From: JAJAZB01 sp964244295
Lineage (GTDB): Bacteria; Bacteroidota; Bacteroidia; Cytophagales; Spirosomataceae
Reading direction: 5' to 3'
Assembly: GCA_964244295.1 (NCBI GenBank)
Contig: CAXTIG010000013.1
Span: 78,040-142,039, forward strand
DNA: 64,000 nucleotides
Each line of letters starts with the position of its first letter. Positions within the stretch are counted from its first letter, which is position 1. Shown here piece by piece: positions 51,674 through 60,624 of the stretch. The notes under the pieces were generated by a model. That model saw only the letters and a program-made list of their open reading frames with translations. It was not told the DNA's origin and searched no databases. The translations under genes and the position numbers were made by a program.

Positions 51674-53056
51674 ATGAATTTCAACGCGGGCCTGTTCTTC
51701 ACCATACCCTTCGCCTGGCTGATCGTCTGGTCGATCCGCCGGTTTTTAGATACCCCCACCCGACTGCCCCGCTGGGATCGGTTTTTCAAGTGGTCATGGC
51801 TGCTGGGCTTTCCCTTCGTAGCCGCCGACTTGCTTTTTACGTTGCCCAGCGACAACCTCGATGAGTGGCTCCTTTTCGTCGTATTCGGGCTGGGCGTCGG
51901 GATGGCCCTGCTCGTGGCCGACTACCGCCCCGCCCGCACGTTCCTCCTGGCGGCAGCCCCATTTTGTCTGATTTTCCTGGTCAGCATCGCCCTCGAACTC
52001 GTTTCTCCGCGCCTGATCAAGGAGTACGATACGACGATTGGCGTCTCCTGGGTCTTCGCGTTTATCTGGCTGGTGACGTTCGTGATCATTGCCCGAAACC
52101 AGAAAAAAACGCTGGAAAAAGAACGCCTGCGCCGGGAAGAAGAAGGGCGCATCAAGGCGGCCATCGAAGCCCAAAATGCCCTGCTCGAAGGCATCGTAGC
52201 CACCCGCACCGCCGAACTGACCCGGCAAAAAGAGGCCCTCGAAGCCACCGTGGCCGAACTCAAAAAAACCCAGACCCAACTCATCCAGGCCGAGAAAATG
52301 GCGAGTTTGGGCGAGTTGACGGCGGGCATCGCCCATGAAATTCAGAACCCGCTCAACTTCGTCACCAATTTTTCGGAAGTAAACGCGGAGTTGTTCGAAG
52401 AACTGAGTGAGGCCTTACTGGCCCTATCGGTTCCGCCCGACGAAAAAGCCGACCTGCTCGACCTGCTCAACGACCTGAGCCTCAACCAGCAGAAAATCAC
52501 CCACCACGGTCGGCGGGCCGATGGCATCGTGAAGGGGATGCTCCAGCACAGCCGCAGCAGCACCGGCCAAAAAGAACCCACCGACCTCAACGCCCTGGCC
52601 GACGAGTACCTGCGCCTAAGTTACCACGGCCTGCGGGCGAAGGACAAAGGTTTCAACGCCACCATGAAAACCGACTTCGACCCCACCCTGGGCCTGGTGT
52701 CGGTGGTGCCGCAGGAGTTGGGCCGGGCCTTGCTCAATTTGCTGACCAACGCCTTTTACGCGGTTTCCGAACGAAAAAAAAGAGAGCCGGGCGGCTACGA
52801 ACCGACCGTGAGCGTTCGCACGAAACGGATGGAAAAAGACGTGGAAATCCGCGTACACGACAACGGCACGGGAATGTCCGAGGCGGTGAAGGCGAAAATT
52901 TTCCAGCCGTTTTTTACGACCAAACCCACCGGCCAGGGCACCGGACTGGGGCTAAGCCTGACTTACGACATCATCACCAAAGGCCATGGCGGGACGCTTA
53001 CCGTCGAGAGCCACGAAGGACAAGGAACCACGTTTACGATCACCTTACCGGTTTGA
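51674..53056 (+). CDS. Multi-TM sensor histidine kinase, copy 2
   Basis: A 460-residue paralogue of the preceding kinase: FLDTPTRLPRWDRFFK matches the FLQTATRLPAWDR loop, followed by about four membrane segments (LLFVVFGLGVGMALLV, FLLAAAPFCLIFLVSIAL, VSWVFAFIWLVTFVIIA). The coiled coil, HisKA (LTAGIAHEIQNPLNFVTNFS, His221) and HATPase (LLNLLTNAFYAV, DNGTGMSEA, GTGLGLSLTYD) follow. TTACTTTG, one base off TAnnTTTG, lies at 51645-51652, 22 bases before ATG 51674. I prefer that ATG to the upstream one at 51596, which lies inside the preceding gene. The next kinase ATG is ten bases after the stop. Confidence 0.92.
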   Translation: MNFNAGLFFTIPFAWLIVWSIRRFLDTPTRLPRWDRFFKWSWLLGFPFVAADLLFTLPSDNLDEWLLFVVFGLGVGMALLVADYRPARTFLLAAAPFCLIFLVSIALELVSPRLIKEYDTTIGVSWVFAFIWLVTFVIIARNQKKTLEKERLRREEEGRIKAAIEAQNALLEGIVATRTAELTRQKEALEATVAELKKTQTQLIQAEKMASLGELTAGIAHEIQNPLNFVTNFSEVNAELFEELSEALLALSVPPDEKADLLDLLNDLSLNQQKITHHGRRADGIVKGMLQHSRSSTGQKEPTDLNALADEYLRLSYHGLRAKDKGFNATMKTDFDPTLGLVSVVPQELGRALLNLLTNAFYAVSERKKREPGGYEPTVSVRTKRMEKDVEIRVHDNGTGMSEAVKAKIFQPFFTTKPTGQGTGLGLSLTYDIITKGHGGTLTVESHEGQGTTFTITLPV

Positions 53057-53066
53057 GCCATCGACC

Positions 53067-55757
53067 ATGAAAACCTATACCGCTGCTTTTTTGCTAGTGT
53101 TTTCCTGCCTAATCCGCTCGCAGGCTCAACAAGCCGTTACGCTTTATCGGGTAAAAATTGACAGCCTGCAAGCCCTGATCAAGCATCAGCCGAAAGCCGA
53201 TACCACTACCGTGAAACGGCTAAATTATTTAGCCCGTTTTTGCTTTTTCGATATGCAGTTCCAACGGGGCTTACTGGCAACCCTTCAAGCACGTCAGTTG
53301 GCCAACAAACTCCATTATGCAAAAGGAGAAGCATTGTACTGGCTCACACTGGGCTATTTCAACTATCATAGTCCCCATACTTATAACTATTATTATTATC
53401 TGGCCAGATGGTCTTTTACTGACCGAAAGCAATCGGAAGCAAACTTTCAACTCGGCGGACCAGTACCTGATCTTCGGAAGAATCCAACAGCAAAAGCTGA
53501 AATGCTGGTGGCTATCAACTACTTTGAAAAGCATCTGGATCGGGAGATCCTGGCCAATCTGCTCCTTGCTTACGTAGACTACATTCCGCGAGAGGAACAG
53601 GATCCCTATCTCGAAAAAGCCATTCGTCTATTCAGGGAAAATAACCAGCCTATTCTTCCCTTTTTTATCTATAGACAGGAAATGGTTTTTTATGAAAAAG
53701 AAGGCAAATTAAACCAAGCAAAGGAGACTGAAATTGAGTCCCGAACCATTCTGGCCAACACAAAAGAGAGTCGCGAGAAAGCCTTAATGTATTACTTCCT
53801 CGGTCAACTATACGCGTCTCAGCAGCGAAGGGATTTATGTTTTGAATTTTATACCCAAGCCGATAAACTATTGGAAAAATTCGGTGAGAAAGAACTCCGG
53901 ATTCGCGCTCTTTATAACCTGGGAATATTCGGTTACGATTTGAATTTGCATCGAAAGACCGTCGAGTATCTAAAAAAAGCGGTTGCCCTGGCCTCGGAAG
54001 ATAAGTACAGAAATGCAGGCAGACTATCCGATTATTATCTTCAGATTGCTTTCTCGCTGATCAGCCTGAAAGAATTTGAGGAAGCCAAATACTTTATCGA
54101 AAAATCTCGAAAAGTACCTCTCGATCAATACAATGAAAATTTCAAAAAAATTACGACAGCTCGACATTATGATGCGACCGGGCAGCTACTGATGGGGCAA
54201 GGTGAGTATCAGGGCGCTTTGAAAAACTTTGCTCAAGCCCTTACCTATGGTAACCAGACATCCGATTCAACACGGCTGGCTTCCTACATGACCTTATACA
54301 TCGCTCAATGTTATCAGAAGCTAGGCCAATTCCAGGAAAGCATCAAGTATGGCAAAATGAGCTATGCCAAAGCCCCGCCCAACTCTGGTCAGTACCGATT
54401 AGCCTCGCTGTTGCTGGCTGAGGTGTTTGAGGAAGCTGGGCAGCCATTAGAAGCATATAAGTATCTGAAAGAGTATCAAAAACTCCGAAAAGAATCCGAC
54501 CAGAAAGACGAAGCTAATTACATGGCAGACGTGGAAATCCGATCGGCTATTGAAAAAGGAGAACAGGAAAAAAACCGGTTGGAACAGGAGAAACTACTTC
54601 AGAACCAACGCATCCTGGCCGTTGAAAAACAGCGGGAAATTGACGGGTTAAAAGCGCAGGCTGCCAATAAGTTGCTTCAGACCAGAGCAGAACAGGCTGA
54701 ACTGGACAAAAAGCTCGAAAAGGAGCGGCTGGAAGCGAAGGCCGTTCAAAACAAGCGCCAGCAGGATTATCAAATTTCGCTGCTGAATCTGGACATTGAT
54801 ACCCAACGCAAAGTCAGAGCCGGGCTTCTGGGTGGATTGGCCCTCTTCGCCCTCTTTGCAGTCGTCCTGGTTCGCCAAAACCGGGTAAAGCAACGCTTCA
54901 ATCAAACCCTGACGAAGCAAAAAGCGGAAATAGAACGCCAACGCGATCAGGTAAATCAAACCCTGACTGAACTGAAAACCACTCAGACCCAACTTATTCA
55001 GAAAGAGAAACTGGCTAGCCTGGGTGAACTCACAGCAGGCATCGCCCACGAGATTCAGAACCCCCTGAACTTCGTCAACAACTTCTCCGAAGTGTCGGCT
55101 GAAATGGTGGATGAATTGGAAGCAGAACTTGGTAAAGGCGACATCGACGAGGTCAAAGCCATCGCCGGGGACCTCCGCCAGAATCTGCAAAAAATTACCC
55201 TGCACGGCAGTCGGGCCAGCCGCATTGTCCAGGGTATGCTCGAACACTCCCGCAGCGGGGCGGGCGAACGCCAACCCACCGATTTGAACGCCCTGGCTGA
55301 GGAATACCTCAAGATCGCTTATCACGGTCTGAGAGCGAAAGACAAGACCTTCAACTGCGAATTAGTCACCGACTTGGATGGGAAGTTAGGCCAGGTGGCG
55401 GTGGTGCCCCAGGAGGTGGGCCGGGTGCTGCTGAATTTGTTCAGCAACGCGTTCTACGCCGTGGCCGAAAAACAAAAACGTCATCCTTCCAACTACCAGC
55501 CCACGGTAAACCTCAGTACCCGGAGGGAGGTCGGCCGGGTCGAAATTCGCGTCAGCGACAACGGGACGGGCATTCCCGACGGCGTGAAGGCCAAGATTTT
55601 CCAGCCCTTTTTCACCACCAAGCCGACGGGTGAGGGCACGGGTCTGGGGCTGTCGCTGAGTTACGACATCCTCACCAAGGGGCATGGCGGAACGCTCACC
55701 GTGGAGAGTCGGGAAGGCGAAGGCACCACGTTTATCCTCACGCTTCCCGCCGCCTGA
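53067..55757 (+). CDS. TPR-repeat sensor histidine kinase with mosaic composition
   Basis: A 896-residue kinase. A signal peptide (AAFLLVFSCLIRSQAQ) is followed by a long periplasmic TPR region (EEAKYFIEKSRKVPL, YQGALKNFAQALTYGNQTSD, FQESIKYGKMSYAKA), then a Glu/Lys-rich coiled coil, one membrane helix (AGLLGGLALFALFAVVLV), HisKA (LTAGIAHEIQNPLNFVNNFS, His661) and HATPase (LLNLFSNAFYAV, DNGTGIPDG, GTGLGLSLSYD). The sensor half up to about 54960 is clearly more AT-rich than the kinase core, which matches the other kinases. This suggests a fusion of a foreign sensor or a core homogenised with its neighbours. ATG 53067 is chosen for the signal peptide. The Rpn gene starts three bases after its stop. 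Confidence 0.92.
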   Translation: MKTYTAAFLLVFSCLIRSQAQQAVTLYRVKIDSLQALIKHQPKADTTTVKRLNYLARFCFFDMQFQRGLLATLQARQLANKLHYAKGEALYWLTLGYFNYHSPHTYNYYYYLARWSFTDRKQSEANFQLGGPVPDLRKNPTAKAEMLVAINYFEKHLDREILANLLLAYVDYIPREEQDPYLEKAIRLFRENNQPILPFFIYRQEMVFYEKEGKLNQAKETEIESRTILANTKESREKALMYYFLGQLYASQQRRDLCFEFYTQADKLLEKFGEKELRIRALYNLGIFGYDLNLHRKTVEYLKKAVALASEDKYRNAGRLSDYYLQIAFSLISLKEFEEAKYFIEKSRKVPLDQYNENFKKITTARHYDATGQLLMGQGEYQGALKNFAQALTYGNQTSDSTRLASYMTLYIAQCYQKLGQFQESIKYGKMSYAKAPPNSGQYRLASLLLAEVFEEAGQPLEAYKYLKEYQKLRKESDQKDEANYMADVEIRSAIEKGEQEKNRLEQEKLLQNQRILAVEKQREIDGLKAQAANKLLQTRAEQAELDKKLEKERLEAKAVQNKRQQDYQISLLNLDIDTQRKVRAGLLGGLALFALFAVVLVRQNRVKQRFNQTLTKQKAEIERQRDQVNQTLTELKTTQTQLIQKEKLASLGELTAGIAHEIQNPLNFVNNFSEVSAEMVDELEAELGKGDIDEVKAIAGDLRQNLQKITLHGSRASRIVQGMLEHSRSGAGERQPTDLNALAEEYLKIAYHGLRAKDKTFNCELVTDLDGKLGQVAVVPQEVGRVLLNLFSNAFYAVAEKQKRHPSNYQPTVNLSTRREVGRVEIRVSDNGTGIPDGVKAKIFQPFFTTKPTGEGTGLGLSLSYDILTKGHGGTLTVESREGEGTTFILTLPAA

Positions 55758-55760
55758 GCC

Positions 55761-56690
55761 ATGCCCCAGAAACCCCACGACCGGCTTTTTAAAGAAACCT
55801 TCAGCCGCCCCGACGTGGCCCGCGCGTTGCTGGAGCAAGTCCTGCCGGAGTCGCTTCAGGCCCGCCTCGATCTCAACCAGTTGCAACTCCGCAAGGGCTC
55901 GTTTGTGGATGAAACATTGGAGGAACACCTCGCCGACCTGGTGTACGACTGCCCGCTGAGGGAGGGTGCCACGGCCCGGATTGCGTTTTTGCTCGAACAT
56001 AAAAATTACCCGGAGAAACGCCCGCACCTCCAATTACTGCGCTACCTGCTCAATGCCTGGCAGGCCGATGCCAAAGCCGGTACTGAGCACCTGAGCCTGC
56101 TCGTCCCGGTCGTGATTTACCACGGGCGGCAACCCTGGCGTTACCAACCCCTGACCGACTTCTTTGCCGTCGAACCCGAATGGCAGCGGTTCCTGCCCTC
56201 GTTCGATTACCTGTTCTATGACCTCTCGGTCCTGAGCGATGAGGCCATCGGGCAGTTTCAGAACACGTTTCTGGCCCTGTCGGCGCTGCTGCTCAAGCAC
56301 AGCCGCCGGAAGGAATACCTGGAAACCATCGCCGACCAACTAACCGGGCTGCTAGCCGGATTGAGTCCCGAAAGCCGCTACGCCGAAACGGTGTTCGTGT
56401 ATTTGTACCAATCAAGCGACTTGGAGGTGACCCGCCTGTTCGCTATTTTTGAGAAGGCTTCCAAACAAACCCAGGAACTCGTCATGAGCACATACGATCA
56501 AGTCATTGAAAAAGGCCGGGAAGAAGGTCGGGAAGTAGGCCGGGAAGTAGGCCGGGAGGAAGGGCTAAAAATCGCCATAGAAAAAACCATCCTCACCATG
56601 CACCGCAAGGGTTTCGCGGCGGAGTTTATCGCCGATGCCCTCGATCTGTCCATCGATACGGTCCAACAAGCCCTGAATACCGTCAAATGA
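55761..56690 (+). CDS. Rpn-family recombination-promoting nuclease / putative transposase
   Basis: A 309-residue protein of the RpnA/YhgA (Transposase_31-type) family with a PD-(D/E)xK nuclease core. The start KPHDRLFKETFSRPDVARAL is the family signature. It is followed by LNQLQLRKGSFVDETLEEHL, ADLVYDC (core Asp), ARIAFLLEHKNYPE (core E.K) and RPHLQLLRYLL (Gln of motif IV). LLVPVVIYHGRQPWRY is also typical. The C-terminus has a low-complexity REEGREVGREVGREEG run and then a helical end. E. coli Rpn proteins promote RecA-independent recombination and are DNA endonucleases. It follows a kinase gene by three bases and ends at a hairpin. Confidence 0.92.
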   Translation: MPQKPHDRLFKETFSRPDVARALLEQVLPESLQARLDLNQLQLRKGSFVDETLEEHLADLVYDCPLREGATARIAFLLEHKNYPEKRPHLQLLRYLLNAWQADAKAGTEHLSLLVPVVIYHGRQPWRYQPLTDFFAVEPEWQRFLPSFDYLFYDLSVLSDEAIGQFQNTFLALSALLLKHSRRKEYLETIADQLTGLLAGLSPESRYAETVFVYLYQSSDLEVTRLFAIFEKASKQTQELVMSTYDQVIEKGREEGREVGREVGREEGLKIAIEKTILTMHRKGFAAEFIADALDLSIDTVQQALNTVK

Positions 56691-56718
56691 GGAATTTTCC
56701 ACACTGAGCGTTTTTTTG

Positions 56719-56740
56719 AATGGCCTCAGGTGAGGCCATT
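56719..56740 (+). terminator. Hairpin terminator after the Rpn gene
   Basis: AATGGCCTCA pairs with TGAGGCCATT around GG, followed by TTTTC. It sits 28 bases after the stop and separates the kinase/Rpn transcript from the response-regulator operon. Confidence 0.75.
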
Positions 56741-56852
56741 TTCACGACCAGCCGAGGTTATTTTTTATCTAAACCCGGGATTTCGTTCAAGTGAACCAGT
56801 GCAGGAAAGCCCGTTACCGTAATTCCTCCCTCCGCCTCCCGGCTTAATTCCT

Positions 56853-56860
56853 TACTTTTG
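56853..56860 (+). promoter_or_regulatory. -7 box (TACTTTTG) of the response-regulator operon
   Basis: An exact TAnnTTTG match 18 bases before ATG 56879. Confidence 0.65.
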
Positions 56861-56878
56861 ACTTTTCCGACCCTCCCC

Positions 56879-57253
56879 ATGAAAATCTTAGTCGTTGACG
56901 ACGAAACTGACGTTCAGGCTCTTTTCGAGCAGCGCTTCCGGCGCGAAATCCGCAGTGGCGAGTACTCCTTTGCCTTCGCCAATTCGGGCGAGGAAGCCCT
57001 CCGCTACCTCGACGGGCACGCTTCCGAAATTGTGCTCATCCTCTCCGACATCAATATGCCCGGCATGAGTGGGTTGGAACTGCTGCGCCACATCCGCGTG
57101 GATCACCCCACGGCCCCGCCCGTCATCATGATGATTACGGCCTACGGCGACGCCGAAAACCACGACCAGGCCATGCGGCTCGGAGCCAACGATTTCCTGA
57201 CCAAGCCGTTGAATTTCAACGAATTGAAACAAAAACTGCACGAGACGCTATGA
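56879..57253 (+). CDS. Single-domain response regulator
   Basis: A 124-residue receiver domain and nothing else. The acidic pocket is VVDDE (Asp8, Asp9), the phosphorylation site is Asp57 (LILSDINMPGMSG), Thr lies in IMMITAYGD and Lys in FLTKPLNF. It resembles CheY-like relay proteins. It overlaps the next gene by four bases (ATGA), so the two are translationally coupled and their receivers are clearly related (REIRSGEYSFAFANSGEEAL against RQIREKQYEFVFAHNGNEAL). It is a good candidate phospho-acceptor for the seven upstream kinases, which lack receivers; this is inference. Confidence 0.94.
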   Translation: MKILVVDDETDVQALFEQRFRREIRSGEYSFAFANSGEEALRYLDGHASEIVLILSDINMPGMSGLELLRHIRVDHPTAPPVIMMITAYGDAENHDQAMRLGANDFLTKPLNFNELKQKLHETL

Positions 57254-58299
57254 AGGCCAAAATTCTGGTCGTTGACGACGAAACCGACCTCGAACTGCTC
57301 ATCAAACAACGGTTTCGACGGCAAATTCGGGAGAAGCAGTACGAATTCGTATTCGCCCACAATGGCAACGAAGCGCTGACGATCCTCCAACTCCACCCCG
57401 ACACCGACATGGTGTTGTCGGACATCAATATGCCCGAAATGGACGGACTGACGCTGCTCCTGAAACTGGCCGAGACGAACCTGATTTTGAAGGCGGTGAT
57501 CGTATCGGCTTACGGCGACATGGAAAACATCCGCATGGCCATGAACCGGGGGGCCTTCGATTTCGTGACCAAACCCATCAACTTTGAGGACCTGGAGCTG
57601 ACCATGCAGAAAACCCTGCATCACGTGGCCCAACTCCGGCAAAACCTCGCCGCCATCAAGGAAAATGACATTCTGCGGATGTACGTCGACGAGGGCGTGC
57701 TCACGTTTATGACCCGCTCGGAGTCGGCCAGCAGCCTGCTCGCCAGCGAAACCATCGAAGCGACGGTCGTTTTCATCGATGTCTGCGGCTTCACGTCCAT
57801 GTCGGAGCGCGAACCCGCCGACACGGTCGTGCAACTACTCAACGGCTACTTCGACGCGATGGTGAAGGAAATCATTGCCCAGGGCGGGTACGTCGACAAG
57901 TTTATCGGCGATGCCATCATGGCCGTGTTCCGGGGTGATTTTCACCTCGACCGGGCCATCGAAGCCTCGCTGGCGGCGCGGAACCGCATTCGGGCCATCC
58001 ACGAATCGCCGCTACCGGGCCTGCCCGATCTCAAACCCCAGGTTTCCATCGGCATCAATTCCGGCGAAATGGTGTCGGGCAACATCGGCTCGGCCACGCT
58101 CCGGCGGCTCGACTACACGGTCATCGGCGATGCCGTCAACCTGGCCCAGCGCCTGCAATCGGCCGCCAAACCCGGCCAGATCATCCTCAGCGAGGCAACC
58201 TACGAGCGGGTGAAGGAGTCGTTTCAGGTCGAGCCGGTCGGTGAGGTCGTGTTGAAAAACAAGGCCAATCCGGTGACGATTTACGAAGTAGTGGGCTGA
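57250..58299 (+). CDS. Response regulator fused to a class III adenylate cyclase
   Basis: A 349-residue protein. Residues 1-125 form a receiver (VVDDETD, phospho-Asp58 in MVLSDINMPEMDG, TKPINF). A helical linker (about 126-165, LRQNLAAIKENDILRMYVDE) leads to a class III cyclase domain at 170-349. The metal ligands are Asp177 (FIDVCGFTSMSE) and Asp221 (KFIGDAIMAVF). The base-selecting pair is Lys217 and Thr290 (LDYTVIGDAVN), which indicates ATP and the IIIb subclass. The transition-state residues Asn297 and Arg301 (NLAQR) are present. It should make cAMP when the receiver is phosphorylated. ATGA overlap with the upstream receiver gene. Confidence 0.95.
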   Translation: MKAKILVVDDETDLELLIKQRFRRQIREKQYEFVFAHNGNEALTILQLHPDTDMVLSDINMPEMDGLTLLLKLAETNLILKAVIVSAYGDMENIRMAMNRGAFDFVTKPINFEDLELTMQKTLHHVAQLRQNLAAIKENDILRMYVDEGVLTFMTRSESASSLLASETIEATVVFIDVCGFTSMSEREPADTVVQLLNGYFDAMVKEIIAQGGYVDKFIGDAIMAVFRGDFHLDRAIEASLAARNRIRAIHESPLPGLPDLKPQVSIGINSGEMVSGNIGSATLRRLDYTVIGDAVNLAQRLQSAAKPGQIILSEATYERVKESFQVEPVGEVVLKNKANPVTIYEVVG

Positions 58300-58367
58300 G
58301 GAAACTCGGTTCTCATGACTGGTTGCCAGTGATTAATTTTAAGATTCTACGCAACGAGGTTTGAGTT

Positions 58368-58439
58368 TCCCGCAGATAGCGCAGATTTTCGCAGAAGTTG
58401 ATGGCACTCGTTCTGCGAAAATCTGCGCTATCTGCGGGA
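58368..58439. repeat. 28-bp perfect inverted repeat
   Basis: 58368-58395 (TCCCGCAGATAGCGCAGATT onward) is the exact reverse complement of 58412-58439, with a 16-base loop. It lies between convergent genes, so it may end both transcripts. Confidence 0.9.
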
Positions 58440-58500
58440 CAGAAGTTTCTACGCGATTATTAACGACGCTGCGTAAGTCCTAAGTTTAGTAAAAGCGCCC

Positions 58501-58737
58501 TCATGCCACCAGCAGCAGCCGGGCGCGGGCTTTGACAAGGCCGATGAATAAATCCAAGGCCAGAAACCGCTCCAGTTCCAGCGTTTCATCGGCGGTAATG
58601 AGGCCGTCTTTTTTGCGTGAAATCAACGATTCCACCCGGGCAGACATCGCCGGGTCCGCCGGCAGCAGGATAATTTTTTCGGGAGCCAGTTGGGCCAGGC
58701 TATTCGCCACTTCTCCGAACGCTTCGGCAACGCGCAT
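58501..58737 (-). CDS. Small conserved hypothetical protein
   Basis: A 78-residue helical soluble protein: LAPEKIILLPADPAMSARVE, then SLISRKKDGLITADETLELE and RFLALDLFIGLVKARARLLL. The 'r...L..k...G.Lt..E..El..fl.ld..i..lKArAr..l' pattern is familiar from small proteins of Cytophagales and cyanobacteria, often found beside PIN-domain toxins. No toxin gene is next to it here, so an antitoxin role is only a guess. The gene starts with ATG and runs against the large upstream cluster. No obvious promoter box was seen. Confidence 0.7.
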   Translation of the reverse strand: MRVAEAFGEVANSLAQLAPEKIILLPADPAMSARVESLISRKKDGLITADETLELERFLALDLFIGLVKARARLLLVA

Positions 58738-58974
58738 GGGAACTGGCGTTAAGTTTTGACAAAACTACCGGAATCCATCCTTTTCCGGCAACAGCGCGTC
58801 AATTCTCCCTCCACTCCTCCCGCCCTCGTTCCTTCCGCGTAATTTAGAACCGGCCCAAGCCGGTTGCATTTGGCATTTCCGCGCATTTGGGCGTATTTTT
58901 CCACAACCTTGCGTCGTCGCCCCCCATTCACGACGTTCCCTGAATCTGATTTCCATTCACTTGAACACCTTGCC

Positions 58975-60618
58975 ATGAAACGAAGAGAATTTATGCACCT
59001 GTCGGGGATGGGCGTGGGCGCGCTGCTGGGGGCCTCGGTGCCGCTGCTCGGCTACGCGGTTTCGCCCGAGCACCTGCTCGACCCCCGCGCCGACGCGGCC
59101 CAGAAGAAAAAGCTCGCCGACGTGGCCCTCAACGCGGCCAAAGCCAAAGGAGCCACCTACACCGACGTGCGGATTGGCCGCTACCTCCAGCAGTTTTTAT
59201 TCACCCGCGAAACCCGCGTGCAGAACATCGCCAACGCCGAATCGTACGGCGTGGGTATCCGGGTAATCGCCAACGGCACCTGGGGTTTTTCGGCCACCTC
59301 CGACGTGACCCCGGCGGGCATCGCCAAAGCCGCCGAAACCGCCGTCGCCATCGCCAAAGCCAATTCCCGGCTGCAAACCGAGCCGGTGGTGCTGGCGCCG
59401 CAAAAAGGCGTGGGCGAGGTTTCCTGGAAAACGCCCATTCAGAAAAATGCCTTCGAGATTCCCGTTCAGCAGAAAATCGATTTGCTGATGAAGGTGAACG
59501 CCGAGGCGATGAAAAACGGGGCCGGTTTCGTGACCTCCAACCTGTTTTTCGTCAACGAACAAAAATACTTTGCCTCCACCGACGGCTCGTACATCGACCA
59601 GGACATCCACCGCATCTGGCCCACGTTTACCGTCACGGCGATCGACCGGGCGGCGGGGAAATTCAAAACCCGCGACGCGCTCTCCTCGCCGATGGGCATG
59701 GGCTACGAATACCTCGACGGACTGGCTTCCGAAAAAATCCTCGCTCCCAACGGGCTGGTGGGCTACCGCAACTCCTACGACATGGTCGAAGACGCGATCC
59801 TGGCGGCCAAACAGGCGAAGGAAAAAATGACGGCCAAATCGGTGCAGCCGGGCAAGTACGACCTCGTGCTCGATCCCAACCACCTCGGTCTCACCATCCA
59901 CGAGTCGGTCGGGCACCCCACCGAACTCGACCGGGTGCTGGGCTACGAGGCCAACTACGCCGGAACGAGTTTCGCCACGCTCGACAAGTGGAAAACCAAA
60001 GCCTTCAATTACGGCAGCAAACTGGTGAACATCGTGGCCGATAAAACCCAGCCCTACACGCTGGGCACCGTGGGCTACGACGACGAAGGCGTGCCCTGCA
60101 AGGAGTGGAACCTCATCAAAGACGGCATCCTGGTCAACTACCAGGCCATCCGCGACCAGGCCGCGATTTTGGGCGAGAAGGAATCAAACGGCTGCTGCTA
60201 CGCCGACAACTGGGATTCGGTGCAGTTTCAGCGGATGCCCAACGTATCGCTGAAACCCGGCGCTGAAAAGCGCAGCGTGGCCGATATGATCAAGGGGGTC
60301 GAGAAAGGCATTTACATCATCGGGCGCGGTTCGTATTCCATCGACCAGCAACGCTACAACTTCCAGTTTGGCGGGCAGTTGTTTTACGAAATCAAAAACG
60401 GCGAAATCGCCGGCATGCTCGACGACGTGGCCTACCAGGCCAACACCCAGGAGTTCTGGAATTCCTGCGCCCAACTCTGCGACCAGGACGACTACCGCAC
60501 CTTCGGCTCGTTTTTCGACGGCAAGGGCCAGCCCTCGCAAGTCAGCGCCGTGTCGCACGGCTGCCCCACGACCCGATTCAACGGGGTGAACGTGATTAAT
60601 ACGGGGCGGAAGATTTAA
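58975..60618 (+). CDS. TldD/PmbA-family metalloprotease, Tat-exported, copy 1
   Basis: A 547-residue protein. A twin-arginine signal (KRREFMHLSGMGVGALLGAS) is followed by the N-terminal TldD domain (ALNAAKAKGATYTDVRIGRY, ANAESYGVGIRVIANGTWGF) and the metal-site segment TIHESVGHPTELDRVLGYEA (HExxxH), as in TldD. C-terminal segments include EKESNGCCYADNWDSVQFQR and GGQLFYEIKNGEIAGML. The HExxxH site suggests an active zinc peptidase, here in the periplasm rather than the cytosol. It starts at ATG 58975, which gives the Tat motif. A partner lacking this motif follows at 60721 and a close paralogue at 62186. Confidence 0.92.
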   Translation: MKRREFMHLSGMGVGALLGASVPLLGYAVSPEHLLDPRADAAQKKKLADVALNAAKAKGATYTDVRIGRYLQQFLFTRETRVQNIANAESYGVGIRVIANGTWGFSATSDVTPAGIAKAAETAVAIAKANSRLQTEPVVLAPQKGVGEVSWKTPIQKNAFEIPVQQKIDLLMKVNAEAMKNGAGFVTSNLFFVNEQKYFASTDGSYIDQDIHRIWPTFTVTAIDRAAGKFKTRDALSSPMGMGYEYLDGLASEKILAPNGLVGYRNSYDMVEDAILAAKQAKEKMTAKSVQPGKYDLVLDPNHLGLTIHESVGHPTELDRVLGYEANYAGTSFATLDKWKTKAFNYGSKLVNIVADKTQPYTLGTVGYDDEGVPCKEWNLIKDGILVNYQAIRDQAAILGEKESNGCCYADNWDSVQFQRMPNVSLKPGAEKRSVADMIKGVEKGIYIIGRGSYSIDQQRYNFQFGGQLFYEIKNGEIAGMLDDVAYQANTQEFWNSCAQLCDQDDYRTFGSFFDGKGQPSQVSAVSHGCPTTRFNGVNVINTGRKI

Positions 60619-60624
60619 CAAACC

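Noticed and set aside
42008..58299. Reading the Pycsar-type effector and the receiver-cyclase as one defence system
   Set aside because: They are 15 kb apart on opposite strands. The cyclase has ATP-specific Lys/Thr residues and a receiver domain, unlike PycC, which makes cyclic pyrimidines. Kept only as a weak possibility.
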